Shown here: in pieces, positions 48,241 through 57,053 of the stretch
How positions within the stretch are numbered: the stretch's first letter is position 1
How the letters are laid out: each line of letters begins with the position of its first letter
NCBI RefSeq assembly: GCF_030813595.1
Contig: NZ_JAUSUH010000004.1
Coordinates: forward strand, 124,001-188,000
Source of the DNA: Ancylobacter vacuolatus
GTDB lineage: Bacteria > Pseudomonadota > Alphaproteobacteria > Rhizobiales > Xanthobacteraceae
Reading direction: 5' to 3'
DNA length: 64,000 nucleotides
Made by a program: the position numbers and the translations under genes
Notes under the pieces: generated by a model
Databases searched by the model: none
The model's input: the letters and a program-made list of their open reading frames with translations, nothing else
Told to the model about the DNA's origin: nothing

Positions 48241-48968
48241 TCGGCGGCGGACGCCGGATCGGGCGCGGCCTGCCGCCCCCGGAACCCGGTCGCCACCACA
48301 TAGAGCTCGGAGGAATCCGCCCGGCTGGCCTGCGGCTTGATGTGGCGCACCGTGGTGAAGTCGCGCTTCAGCTCGGCCAGCAGCGTGCTCTCCGTGCCGC
48401 CCTGGAACACCTTGGCGATGAACGCCCCGCCCGGGGCCAGCACCTGGCGGGCGAAGTCGATCGCCAGTTCCACCAGCCCGACGATCCGCAGATGATCGGT
48501 CGCCCGGTGCCCGGTGGTGTTGGCCGCCATGTCCGACATGACAAGGTCGGCGTCGCCGCCGAGCATCGCCTTCAGCTGCCCGGGCGCCTCCTCGGTCAGG
48601 AAGTCCATCTGGGCGAAGTCGACGCCCGTGATCGGGTCGACCTCCAGAAGGTCGATGGCGATGATCTTGCCGTGCCCTTCCTCCAGCTTGAGCCTCTTTG
48701 CCGCCACCTGGCTCCAGCCGCCCGGGGCGGCGCCGAGATCGACCACGCGCAGGCCGGGCCGCAGGATCTTCAGCCTGTCGTCGATCTCGATCAGCTTGAA
48801 AGCGGCACGCGAGCGCCAGCCTTCACGCTTGGCGCGCGCGACATAGGGATCGTTGAGCTGGCGCTGAAGCCATTTCTGCGAGGAGGAGCTGAGCGAGCGG
48901 GCCTTCTTGAGCCGCACTTTGAGCGGCCGCGCCTCGCCGCCCTTGCCGGGCTGGGGCTTGTCGATCAC
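48237..48968 (-). CDS. rlmE: 23S rRNA 2'-O-methyltransferase RlmE (FtsJ/RrmJ)
   Basis: 243 residues from a GTG at 48968, which shares GTGA with the ppx stop and has GGAG upstream. SAM motif VVDLGAAPGGWSQVAA, LVMSDMAANTTGH with the catalytic Asp, and the Lys of FIAKVFQGG make up the K-D-K type site. A basic N-terminal extension is typical for this order. It methylates the 2'-OH of U2552 in 23S rRNA, a step in 50S assembly. Coupled to ppx. Confidence 0.96.
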   Translation of the reverse strand: MIDKPQPGKGGEARPLKVRLKKARSLSSSSQKWLQRQLNDPYVARAKREGWRSRAAFKLIEIDDRLKILRPGLRVVDLGAAPGGWSQVAAKRLKLEEGHGKIIAIDLLEVDPITGVDFAQMDFLTEEAPGQLKAMLGGDADLVMSDMAANTTGHRATDHLRIVGLVELAIDFARQVLAPGGAFIAKVFQGGTESTLLAELKRDFTTVRHIKPQASRADSSELYVVATGFRGRQAAPDPASAAD

Positions 48969-50128
48969 GTCGGGGCTCCAGCCCTCTGACGCCACACACC
49001 ATCGGCACGCATCAATTCCACCAAAATTCCTTCCCGCAGGCCGCGATCGGCGACGCGCAGACGGTCGCAGGGAAAAGCCCGGCGCACCGATTCCAATATC
49101 GCACAGCCGGCCAGCACCAGATCGGCACGCTCGACGCCGATACAGGGATTGGCGGCGCGCTCGGCGAAAGGCATGGCGAGCAGCCGGTCGACCACCACCC
49201 GCACCTGTTCCGCACCGAGCCACGTACCATCGACCTGCGAGCGATCATAGCGCGGCAGGTCGAGATGCACGCCGGCAATCGTCGTCACCGTGCCCGAGGT
49301 GCCGAGCAGATGCAGACGGCCGCAATTATGCGGCCCTACCGCCGAGACGAAGCCGGCGAGGTGCGGGGTGAACTCATTGACCATCGCCTCGAAATCGTCG
49401 CGCGTCACCTTCACGCCGCCATGACGCTCGGCCACCGTAACCACGCCGAGCGGCACCGACACCCAGGCGCGGATCACCGCCGCCGGCGGGCCGCCGTCGC
49501 GCGTCTCCAACCGATCGAGCCAGACCACCTCGGTCGAGCCGCCGCCGATATCGAACAGCACGGCGCCGTCCGAGGTGGGGTCGACCAGCGGGGTGCAGCC
49601 GGAAGCCGCCAGCCGCGCCTCGGTCTCGCGGTCCACGATCTCCAGTTCAAGCCCGGTCTCGCGGGTGACGCGGTCGATGAACGCCTCGCCATTCACCGCC
49701 GTTCGGCACGCCTCGGTGGCGATCAGCCGACGGTCGACAATGTGGCGCGCCTCGATCTTGGCGGCACAGACCTTCAGCGCCTCGACCGCGCGGTCCATCG
49801 CCGCCTCGCCCAGGCGGCCAGAGCCGATCAGCCCTTCGCCCAGCCGGACGATGCGCGAAAAGGCATCGACGACGCGAAAACCACTCCCCGTCGGGCGGGC
49901 CACCAGAAGCCGGCAATTATTGGTGCCGAGGTCCAGCGCGGCATAGCAGGGATCGTTGTTGCGCGGCCGCGCATGGGACCGCGGATCGCGTCCCGTCGCG
50001 CCGGCCGGCGCACCGCCCTGGGCCGGCCCACCGCCCTGGCGATGGCGCGCACGCGCCGGGGGCCGCTCGTCGCGAGCCGACGTATCCGTCACCCGCTCCC
50101 CGGCCCACATCTGGGTCTCGTCGACCAT
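48965..50128 (-). CDS. ppx: Exopolyphosphatase/pppGpp phosphatase (Ppx/GppA)
   Basis: 387 residues from the ATG at 50128 with a GGGGA site. A basic, Pro/Gly-rich N-terminal 50 residues precedes the ASKHA fold: ALDLGTNNCRLLVA (phosphate 1), FDIGGGSTEVVW (phosphate 2) and LLGTSGTVTTIAG. It releases phosphate from polyphosphate or pppGpp. The next gene, rlmE, starts inside its stop codon. Only the short two-domain form is present, as usual in alphaproteobacteria. Confidence 0.93.
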   Translation of the reverse strand: MVDETQMWAGERVTDTSARDERPPARARHRQGGGPAQGGAPAGATGRDPRSHARPRNNDPCYAALDLGTNNCRLLVARPTGSGFRVVDAFSRIVRLGEGLIGSGRLGEAAMDRAVEALKVCAAKIEARHIVDRRLIATEACRTAVNGEAFIDRVTRETGLELEIVDRETEARLAASGCTPLVDPTSDGAVLFDIGGGSTEVVWLDRLETRDGGPPAAVIRAWVSVPLGVVTVAERHGGVKVTRDDFEAMVNEFTPHLAGFVSAVGPHNCGRLHLLGTSGTVTTIAGVHLDLPRYDRSQVDGTWLGAEQVRVVVDRLLAMPFAERAANPCIGVERADLVLAGCAILESVRRAFPCDRLRVADRGLREGILVELMRADGVWRQRAGAPT

Positions 50129-50456
50129 TTCAGTTTCCCCGGCCGAAGCCGTCGTCCTGGCCACGCAGAAGGGCGGCCCAGGCTCGCATTGTTCAACATC
50201 TCGGGTGAAATGTAACATTCGCGAGCGCTGGCGCAATCGACTTCATGGCAGCCCGGCGCGGCAGGCGGGGCTGGTTGCGGCGCAAAGACCCGCAGGGCAA
50301 GGGTGCAGCGCCTCTGCCGCCCAAGCGTCAGGGGCGGTGCTTTTTTGCCTTCCGGCGGTCGCCGCACCGATTCGCCTCGGTCCGGCGCCGGACGGAGCCC
50401 GCCCGCAGCGCCGGCGGGTCGCATCACGGCAGGACAGGGGCGGCAGGTTGGCCGGC
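50129..50456. other. Intergenic region with plus-strand terminator and possible promoter
   Basis: 328 bases between ppx and ialB, both on the minus strand. It has no gene on either strand that can be supported, yet holds a plus-strand terminator at 50316-50346 and a possible plus-strand promoter (TTGTTC at 50189, TAACAT at 50213). Confidence 0.45.
50316..50346 (+). terminator. Orphan plus-strand intrinsic terminator
   Basis: GCCGCCC at 50316-50322 pairs with GGGCGGT at 50332-50338, followed by GC and six T residues at 50341-50346. No plus-strand protein gene ends here, so it may terminate a small RNA starting near 50220. Confidence 0.5.
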
Positions 50457-50996
50457 TCAGCCCTTGAGCGCCGGCAGAGCCTGGGCGATGCCGGCGATCG
50501 GCAGGGTCACGTTCACCGTCTGGCCATTGGCGAGCACGAAGCTCGCGACCACTTCCTTGGCGGTCATAAGTTCCTTGCCGAAGGCATCCTCGAAGGGACC
50601 GATGGCCTCGCAGCCGCCGCGGTTGCAGGAGGCGTAATCGATCTTGCGCGGCTTGCCCTTGCCGATGGTGATCTGCACGCCATCCTTCAGCCGCACGCCG
50701 AGCGGGGTGCGAACCAGATAGGTCGGCGTCCCGGCCTTGTCCTGGCCGACCTGCCAGAGCAGCACGGTCTTCTTGGACTTGGCCTCCGTCACCTTCATCG
50801 TGGCGACGCAGGTCTTCTTCGCGCCCTTCTCGACGCTGGCGCGGCAGGTGACGATCCAATTGTCATAGGTGGTGGATTCGGTGCGGACCGGGGCCTTGCT
50901 CTCGGTCGGCGCCGTCTGCGCCAGGGCGGCAGGAATGCCGGCCAGAAGGCAGGGCGCCAGCAGCAATGCGGCGGCCCGTGTGGCGAAAATGGTCAT
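50457..50996 (-). CDS. Invasion-associated locus B (IalB) family protein
   Basis: 179 residues from the ATG at 50996. A signal peptide ends near ALAQTAP. The mature part has YDNWIVTCRASVEKGAKKTCVA, then VLLWQVGQDKAG and the CNRGGCEA pair of cysteines, as in IalB proteins. It is periplasmic or surface-located. In Bartonella it aids red cell invasion, but in free-living relatives the role is unknown. Confidence 0.9.
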   Translation of the reverse strand: MTIFATRAAALLLAPCLLAGIPAALAQTAPTESKAPVRTESTTYDNWIVTCRASVEKGAKKTCVATMKVTEAKSKKTVLLWQVGQDKAGTPTYLVRTPLGVRLKDGVQITIGKGKPRKIDYASCNRGGCEAIGPFEDAFGKELMTAKEVVASFVLANGQTVNVTLPIAGIAQALPALKG

Positions 50997-51329
50997 GATG
51001 TCCTCCGGCGGATATCCCGGGGCCGGTCGACGTCGGCTCTGCGCCGCCGACCGGCGCCACGGGATGAGAATCACTGATCTGTTTGTGCCATTGCGCGGGG
51101 CACATGGCGAGAGGCACGCGGCGAGAGGCAAATGGTGAGGGGACATGGCGAGGAGCAAGGCCCGTCTGCCGGGCCGCCAGTTCCGAGGAACGGCCGGCCC
51201 TGGGGGCCTGCTGCCGCATGCCGTGCCCGCTGACGAATGCCCCTTAACAAAGCAATGGGCCGACCACGAGGGCCGGCCCAGGCTCATCTTGTGGGCGAGC
51301 GGCCGGAGCCGCGCGCCATCCGCTGGAGC
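50997..51329. other. Intergenic region between ialB and the autotransporter
   Basis: 333 bases, no supported gene. The left part holds the ialB promoter side. The hairpin listed at 51256-51280 lies behind the autotransporter stop. Otherwise nothing is seen. Confidence 0.4.
51256..51280 (-). terminator. Possible terminator of the autotransporter gene
   Basis: TGGGCCG at 51256-51262 pairs with CGGCCCA at 51274-51280. On the minus strand the stem is followed by TTGCTTTG, a weak T tract. It lies about 50 bases past the stop codon. Confidence 0.4.
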
Positions 51330-54300
51330 TTACCAGCGGAACTTGACGCCACCCTGGCCGGCCCAGCCCTGGACATCGCCGAAATTGTATTCGCCGGTGC
51401 CGAACAGGGCCACGCTGCCATTGAGGTCGGCGGTGAAGCCGAGGCCGGCATTGTACCAGGTGCCGTTAATGTCGCTGGTGAGCACGGTGCCCGCGACATT
51501 GGTCTTGTTGTCGCCGAGGAACTCGGAATTGACGTTGAAGATCGCGTAAGGCGTGATCGTCTGGCCGGTGGCCATGACGAAGGTCGACTGGACCTGCAGG
51601 CCCAGGCGGCCGATCAGCGACTCAGCATCACCCGGCGAGATCGAGGTGCCGATCGAGTCGTAATAGGCGTCCTGGCTCGCGCTGGCATAGGTCAGCTGGG
51701 CCTGGGGCTGGATCACCCACCCGTTCGAGATTTCAAAGCCATAGCCCATCTCGACCGAGCCACCCCACACCGTGGCGTCGGTGTTCGCCGTCACGTTGCT
51801 GGTGGAGGTGATGTCCAGGTCGAGCACGTCCACCTTGCCGACGAGGTCGGTGTAGAAGCCGGCGCCCGGGACAAGGCCGACCTGGCGGATCGAGGCGTAG
51901 ATACCCGCGTTCCAGCCATTGATGTCCATGCTGGAGCTGCCGCCCCAGGACGACCAGTCGCCATCCACGTCGACATCCGACCAGCCATAGCCGCCGAAGG
52001 CGCCGGCGGTGATGCGCCAGTCATTATAGTCGAAGGTGTAGTCGCCACCGGCCTGGAGTCCCCAGGTCTGCTGCGAGAAGTCCCACCCGCCGCTGACGTC
52101 GTAGCTGAGATCCGCACCACCGCCGCGGCCCCACATCTGGAACTTCGGCGCCGGCACCGGCTGGTAGGCAGGAGCCTTTTCCACAGAAGACTGGGCCAGA
52201 TCGGCATTGCGGCCTTCAAGCTGGTCCTGCTGGCGCACCTCGCCGAGCCGCTTATGCAGCGTGTCGAGGCCGGCATAGAAGTGGCGCTGCATGGCAGAAG
52301 GCGCCGTAGCATAGCCGGTGGCCTGGGCGGTATAGCCCGCGCGCAGATACCAATCGCCAGCGCCGGTGTCGATCGACTTGCCGAAGGTCGGCGCCTCATT
52401 GTCGGGGTCCTGGTACAGGCGGTAGGAATAGGCGCCCGCCATGACCTCGCGCTGGCCGCTGACCGTGTTGCGCGCCAGCTGGAAGGCGTCATCCGGCGAC
52501 ACGCCGCCCTCGGAGACGTCGACCACCTTGATGCCCTGGCCGAGGCCCGTGCCGGTGTAGACGCCCTCGCCGGCATTGGTGTTGTTGACGTAGATCGTCG
52601 TCGTGTTCTCGGCAGCCACGTTGCCGTTGATGACCAGGATGTCGGTCGGGCTGTTGGCGTCACCCAGATAGGTGTCGATCAGCAGGTTTCCGCCGCCGAT
52701 ATAATCGCCATTGATGGTCAGGCGATCGCCGGCAACATCGTCAATCCCGTTGTGCAGGGCGATCGTGCCCTGGTTGATGAAGGTCGCATCCGGCAGGCTC
52801 ACACTCGGCTCGCTGCCCTCGGTGTTGGTCAGTTCGACCTGGGTGTAGGCAAGGCCGGTGGTGGTGTTGCCGGAGACATCCAGCACGCCGCCGGTCTGGT
52901 CCAACCAGCCGGCATCCCGGCCAGTGTAGATCGAGCGGTAGCCCAGTTCGCCATCTTGCGACGCTTCCAGGACGACGGTTCCGGTATCGAGGTCGGCATC
53001 GGGATCCGAAAGCTTGAGGTACGAGGTCGCGTCGACCGTCACCAGCCCATCGGTCTCGCTGTTGCCGTTGAAGTTCACCCAGCGCTGGGTGAGTTCGAGA
53101 TAGGAGCCCTCTTCAACCCCGAGCTGTTGGAAGTGCTCGACATCATCGAGCGACAGCGTGCTGCCATTGGTAACGACGAGTGTATCGAAACCGCGCCCGC
53201 CGTCGACTTCCCCGCCGATGAAGAAGTTGGAGTTCATGTTGTCGAGACCCGACAGCACGACAAGATCATCGCCGCTGCCGCCGCGAATATTGTCGAGGGA
53301 GATCCAGGTCCCCTCCGCATCGGTGCCGCCGATAAAGATGTCGTCGTCGCCCGAGCCGCCGTCGATGTCGTCGATGCGGATATCGCCACCGTTGGCGTAG
53401 AGGGCAATCCGGTCGTCGCCCGAACCACCGTCAATGTCGTCTACGCGGATGTCCCCGCCTTCCTTGGCCAAGAGGCCGATGAAGTCGTCGCCACGATTGC
53501 CGTCAATGTCGTCGCCGCGGATGTCGCCACCTTCGGACGCCACGAGCGCAATGACGTCGTCGCCGCTGGAGAACCAGCCGCCGTCGCCGGAGATGTCGTC
53601 AAAGCGGATCTCGCCGCCCTTCGACGCCACCAGCCAAATGGAATCAGCGCCATCGCCGCCGGAGATATCCTCGACGCGGATCTCACCGCCCTTGGTGGCG
53701 ATCAGGCCGATCTTGTCGTCACCGAAGCTTCCGTCGATGTCGTTGCCGGAGATCTCGCCGCCCTTGGTCGCCAGCAGCCCGATGACGTCATCGCCAAAGC
53801 CGCCGGAAATGGTGTCGAAGCGCACTTCGGCCCGGTCCGAGGCGAAGAGACCGATGAAGTCCTTGCCGAGGCCGCCCGAAATGTCATCGACCCGGACGTC
53901 GCTGCGCCGGTCCGTCGCCGACAGCAGGATCGTGTCGTCGCCCCAGCCGCCATCGATGTCGTCGACGCGGATGTCGCCACCTTCGGAGGCGAACAGGCCG
54001 ATGAAGTCATCGCCAAGATTGCCGTCAATGTCGTCGCCGGTGATGTCGCCGCCGTCCGTCGCGGAGAGCACGATCCGGTCGTCGCCGCTCGACAAGAAGC
54101 CGCCGTCGCCGGAGATGTCGTCAAAGCGGATTTCGCCGCCGCTGCTCGCGCGGAGCGTGATCTCGTCGTCGCCATCGCCACCGGAGATGTCCTCGACGCG
54201 GATCTCACCGCCACGGCTGGCGGTCAGTCTGATCTCGTCATCGCCGAAGCCGCCCGAAATGTCCTCGGCGCGGATCTCGCCGCCGCGGGTTGCCCGGAGC

Positions 54301-56627
54301 GTGATTTCGTCGTCGCCGAAACCACCGGAGATGTCGTCGACGCGCACTTCGGCGCCCCGGCTGGCAAAGACGCCAATGAAGTCCTTGCCGAGGCCGCCCG
54401 AAATGTCGTCGGCGCGGATGTCGCTGCGCCGATCGGTCGCCGACAGCAGGATCGTGTCGTCGCCCCAGCCGCCGTCGATGTCGTCGACGCGGATGTCGCC
54501 ACCTTCGGAAGCGAACAGGCCGATGAAGTCATCGCCAAGATTGCCGTCAATGTCGTCGCCGGTGATGTCGCCGCCGTCCGTCGCGGAGAGCACGATCCGG
54601 TCGTCGCCGCTCGACAAGAAGCCGCCGTCGCCGGAGATGTCGTCAAAGCGGATCTCGCCGCCCTTCGACGCCAGCAGCCGAATGGAATCATCGCCATCGC
54701 CGCCCGAGATATCCTCGACGCGGATCTCACCGCCCTTGGTGGCGATCAGGCCGATCTTGTCGTCACCGAAGCTTCCGTCGATGTCGTTGCCAGAGATCTC
54801 GCCGCCCTTGGTCGCCAGCAGCCCGATGACGTCATCGCCAAAGCCGCCGGAAATGGTGTCGAAGCGTACTTCGGCCCGGTCCGAGGCGAAGAGACCGATG
54901 AAGTCCTTGCCGAGGCCGCCCGAAATGTCATCGACCCGGACGTCGCTGCGCCGATCGGTCGCCGACAGCAGGATCGTGTCGTCGCCCCAGCCGCCGTCGA
55001 TGTCGTCGACGCGGATGTCGCCACCTTCGGAAGCGAACAGGCCGATGAAGTCATCGCCAAGATTGCCGTCAATGTCGTCGCCGGTGATGTCGCCGCCTTC
55101 CGTCGCGGAGAGCACGATCCGGTCGTCGCCGCTCGACAAGAAGCCGCCGTCGCCGGAGATGTCGTCAAAGCGGATCTCCCCGCCCTTCGACGCCAGCAGC
55201 CGAATGGAATCATCGCCATCGCCGCCGGAGATATCCTCGACGCGGATCTCACCGCCCTTGGTGGCGATCAGGCCGATCTTGTCGTCACCGAAGCTTCCGT
55301 CGATGTCGTTGCCGGAGATCTCGCCGCCCTTGGTCGCCAGCAGCCCGATGACGTCATCGCCAAAGCCGCCGGAAATGGTGTCGAAGCGTACTTCGGCCCG
55401 GTCCGAGGCGAAGAGACCGATGAAGTCCTTGCCGAGGCCGCCCGAAATGTCATCGACCCGGACGTCGCTGCGGCGGTCCGTCGCCGACAGCAGGATCGTG
55501 TCGTCGCCCCAGCCGCCATCGATGTCGTCGACGCGGATGTCGCCACCTTCGGAAGCGAACAGGCCGATGAAGTCATCGCCAAGATTGCCATCAATGTCGT
55601 CGCCGCGGATGTCGCCGCCGTTCGTCGCGGAGAGCACGATCCGGTCGTCGCCGCTCGACAAGAAGCCGCCGTCGCCGGAGATGTCGTCAAAGCGGATTTC
55701 GCCGCTCTTAGACGCCACCAGCCGAATGGAATCATCGCCATCGCCGCCGGAGATATCATCGACCCGGACGTCGCTGCGGCGGCCCTTCGCCGACAGCAGG
55801 ATCTTGTCGTCGCCGCGATCACCCTCGACGTCGCCACCGATGGTTATATTGGCACCTTTGGTGGCGGAAACCGAAATCTCGTCTCGCCCGGAGCCGCCAT
55901 CGACCGAACCATCAATGACGATGTCCTTGGTCGAGGAGTTGACGATGTTGATATCGTCGTCGCCAGAACCGCCGAGAACATTGGCGCTATCGTTGACGCC
56001 ATCCTTGGAAATATAGGTCCCAACCTGGTCGGAAGCAGTGATGTTGATGACATCGTCACCACTGCCGCCATCGATGTTTCCCTGATGAAGTGAGACCCAG
56101 CCATTCGACCAGTTGTTCGAGGAACCACCGCCGAAATTGATTGTGTCGTTACCTTTGCCGCCGTTGATCGACCCCTTGATGTCGATCGAACCGTTCGGGT
56201 TGAAGGCAGCGTCGGGCGCAATGCTGATGACATCCTTGCCGCCACCACCATTCACATTGGTGGAAACGAGGACGCCGTCCTGCCAAGAATAATTGCCACC
56301 GACGATTGTGATGGTGTTGTCGTTGGCGTTGCCGTCGATGTCGCCCTGGCTGAGCGGGGGATCGTTGTCGCAGAACCAACTGCCCGAGCCGGACGAGGTT
56401 TCGGTGCAGCTTGCCGGGGTCGGATTGGGCTCAGCGCGCACCGGCGCGGGGGCCAAAATCACGGCGGCGGTCAGCATGGCCGCCACGGCGACGGCAGAGG
56501 CCGACCCGAACAGCGCGCCCTTTCGATGATCGATAATGATGGAAGCCTCTGCGTGGCCCGCATTCAGCGCCACGCGCGCCTTCACGGCGCGCGCACCACG
56601 GCGCACCTGGGCAATCTTCTTCGCCAT
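51330..56627 (-). CDS. Large autotransporter with RTX-like repeat passenger
   Basis: 1765 residues from the ATG at 56627, with a GGGGGA site. An extended signal peptide (basic N-region of about 40 residues, hydrophobic core, cut near PVRA|EP) is typical of autotransporters. About residues 80-1120 hold some 40 copies of a motif of the form GGxGDDxI, each in a 24-29-residue unit, which fits the RTX calcium-binding nonapeptide GGxGxDx-hydrophobic-x. Residues 1120-1480 are a beta-solenoid-like region, and the last 270 form the autotransporter barrel ending KFRW. It is secreted by the type V route with the passenger outside the cell, probably as an adhesin or calcium-binding fibre. The middle is a nearly identical DNA repeat (see 53571). 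Confidence 0.9.
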   Translation of the reverse strand: MAKKIAQVRRGARAVKARVALNAGHAEASIIIDHRKGALFGSASAVAVAAMLTAAVILAPAPVRAEPNPTPASCTETSSGSGSWFCDNDPPLSQGDIDGNANDNTITIVGGNYSWQDGVLVSTNVNGGGGKDVISIAPDAAFNPNGSIDIKGSINGGKGNDTINFGGGSSNNWSNGWVSLHQGNIDGGSGDDVINITASDQVGTYISKDGVNDSANVLGGSGDDDINIVNSSTKDIVIDGSVDGGSGRDEISVSATKGANITIGGDVEGDRGDDKILLSAKGRRSDVRVDDISGGDGDDSIRLVASKSGEIRFDDISGDGGFLSSGDDRIVLSATNGGDIRGDDIDGNLGDDFIGLFASEGGDIRVDDIDGGWGDDTILLSATDRRSDVRVDDISGGLGKDFIGLFASDRAEVRFDTISGGFGDDVIGLLATKGGEISGNDIDGSFGDDKIGLIATKGGEIRVEDISGGDGDDSIRLLASKGGEIRFDDISGDGGFLSSGDDRIVLSATEGGDITGDDIDGNLGDDFIGLFASEGGDIRVDDIDGGWGDDTILLSATDRRSDVRVDDISGGLGKDFIGLFASDRAEVRFDTISGGFGDDVIGLLATKGGEISGNDIDGSFGDDKIGLIATKGGEIRVEDISGGDGDDSIRLLASKGGEIRFDDISGDGGFLSSGDDRIVLSATDGGDITGDDIDGNLGDDFIGLFASEGGDIRVDDIDGGWGDDTILLSATDRRSDIRADDISGGLGKDFIGVFASRGAEVRVDDISGGFGDDEITLRATRGGEIRAEDISGGFGDDEIRLTASRGGEIRVEDISGGDGDDEITLRASSGGEIRFDDISGDGGFLSSGDDRIVLSATDGGDITGDDIDGNLGDDFIGLFASEGGDIRVDDIDGGWGDDTILLSATDRRSDVRVDDISGGLGKDFIGLFASDRAEVRFDTISGGFGDDVIGLLATKGGEISGNDIDGSFGDDKIGLIATKGGEIRVEDISGGDGADSIWLVASKGGEIRFDDISGDGGWFSSGDDVIALVASEGGDIRGDDIDGNRGDDFIGLLAKEGGDIRVDDIDGGSGDDRIALYANGGDIRIDDIDGGSGDDDIFIGGTDAEGTWISLDNIRGGSGDDLVVLSGLDNMNSNFFIGGEVDGGRGFDTLVVTNGSTLSLDDVEHFQQLGVEEGSYLELTQRWVNFNGNSETDGLVTVDATSYLKLSDPDADLDTGTVVLEASQDGELGYRSIYTGRDAGWLDQTGGVLDVSGNTTTGLAYTQVELTNTEGSEPSVSLPDATFINQGTIALHNGIDDVAGDRLTINGDYIGGGNLLIDTYLGDANSPTDILVINGNVAAENTTTIYVNNTNAGEGVYTGTGLGQGIKVVDVSEGGVSPDDAFQLARNTVSGQREVMAGAYSYRLYQDPDNEAPTFGKSIDTGAGDWYLRAGYTAQATGYATAPSAMQRHFYAGLDTLHKRLGEVRQQDQLEGRNADLAQSSVEKAPAYQPVPAPKFQMWGRGGGADLSYDVSGGWDFSQQTWGLQAGGDYTFDYNDWRITAGAFGGYGWSDVDVDGDWSSWGGSSSMDINGWNAGIYASIRQVGLVPGAGFYTDLVGKVDVLDLDITSTSNVTANTDATVWGGSVEMGYGFEISNGWVIQPQAQLTYASASQDAYYDSIGTSISPGDAESLIGRLGLQVQSTFVMATGQTITPYAIFNVNSEFLGDNKTNVAGTVLTSDINGTWYNAGLGFTADLNGSVALFGTGEYNFGDVQGWAGQGGVKFRW
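53571..55810 (-). repeat. 522-bp higher-order tandem repeat inside the autotransporter
   Basis: An identical landmark (GTCGCCACCTTCGGA on the plus strand) recurs at 53973, 54495, 55017 and 55539, exactly 522 bases apart, with a decayed fifth copy at 53451. Each 522-bp copy encodes 174 residues as seven sub-units of 24, 24, 24, 24, 24, 25 and 29 residues. Copies are nearly identical except about 54139-54380, where one copy has a different middle (EITLRATRGGEIR type). The pattern points to recent duplication and gene conversion. Confidence 0.9.
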
Positions 56628-57053
56628 ATAATCCCCCGAAATCCCCATATCGAGCGGGCGGTCGAGCCGCCCATTGCGCGACGAAGCCGGTGCCCGCTAG
56701 CCCGGAACGTCACGATTCGGGGACACGCTAATGCAACGCCCTTTGAGGTTGCAAGGACGCCTCATTGTCATAAATGTTGCGTAAGTATCGGTAATAAACT
56801 GCCTTTTGTGGTACCATAGAACTCCGATTATAAAAACATGTATGAATTTCAACAATTTCAAAACAATCCCCACAGCCGCGAAAATTTCTCAAAAATGACG
56901 CTAAAATCGTACCGCTCGCGAGACGTGCATGTGAGCGTGGCAGTTCTCGTCGACCGTGCTATTTTTGCTACGCATTAGGGGAGGCCAGAGGCACGGTCGG
57001 AACGGGTTCGACCGACATTCTTTTTGCGGAGGATGCCCGGCCTGCGGGGAATT
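56628..57053. promoter_or_regulatory. AT-rich divergent promoter region
   Basis: 426 bases between the autotransporter and the recombinase-like gene, which point away from each other. About 56760-56910 is markedly AT-rich against the surrounding DNA and holds several A or T runs, as expected for a regulated promoter or an H-NS-like target. No perfect palindrome was found by eye. Confidence 0.55.

Noticed and set aside
53571-55810. CRISPR array
   Set aside because: The repeat is 522 bp, within one reading frame, with no short repeat-spacer layout and no cas genes.
53434-56016. Second plus-strand repeat frame (Ser/Pro/Met-rich)
   Set aside because: Same cause; periodicity follows the 522-bp repeat and residue content is not protein-like.
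51237-56093. Plus-strand open frame of over 1600 codons opposite the autotransporter
   Set aside because: It mirrors the repeat structure of the gene on the other strand, has no start signal or family, and the minus-strand protein has a signal peptide and barrel. It is a result of the GDD repeat and GC bias.
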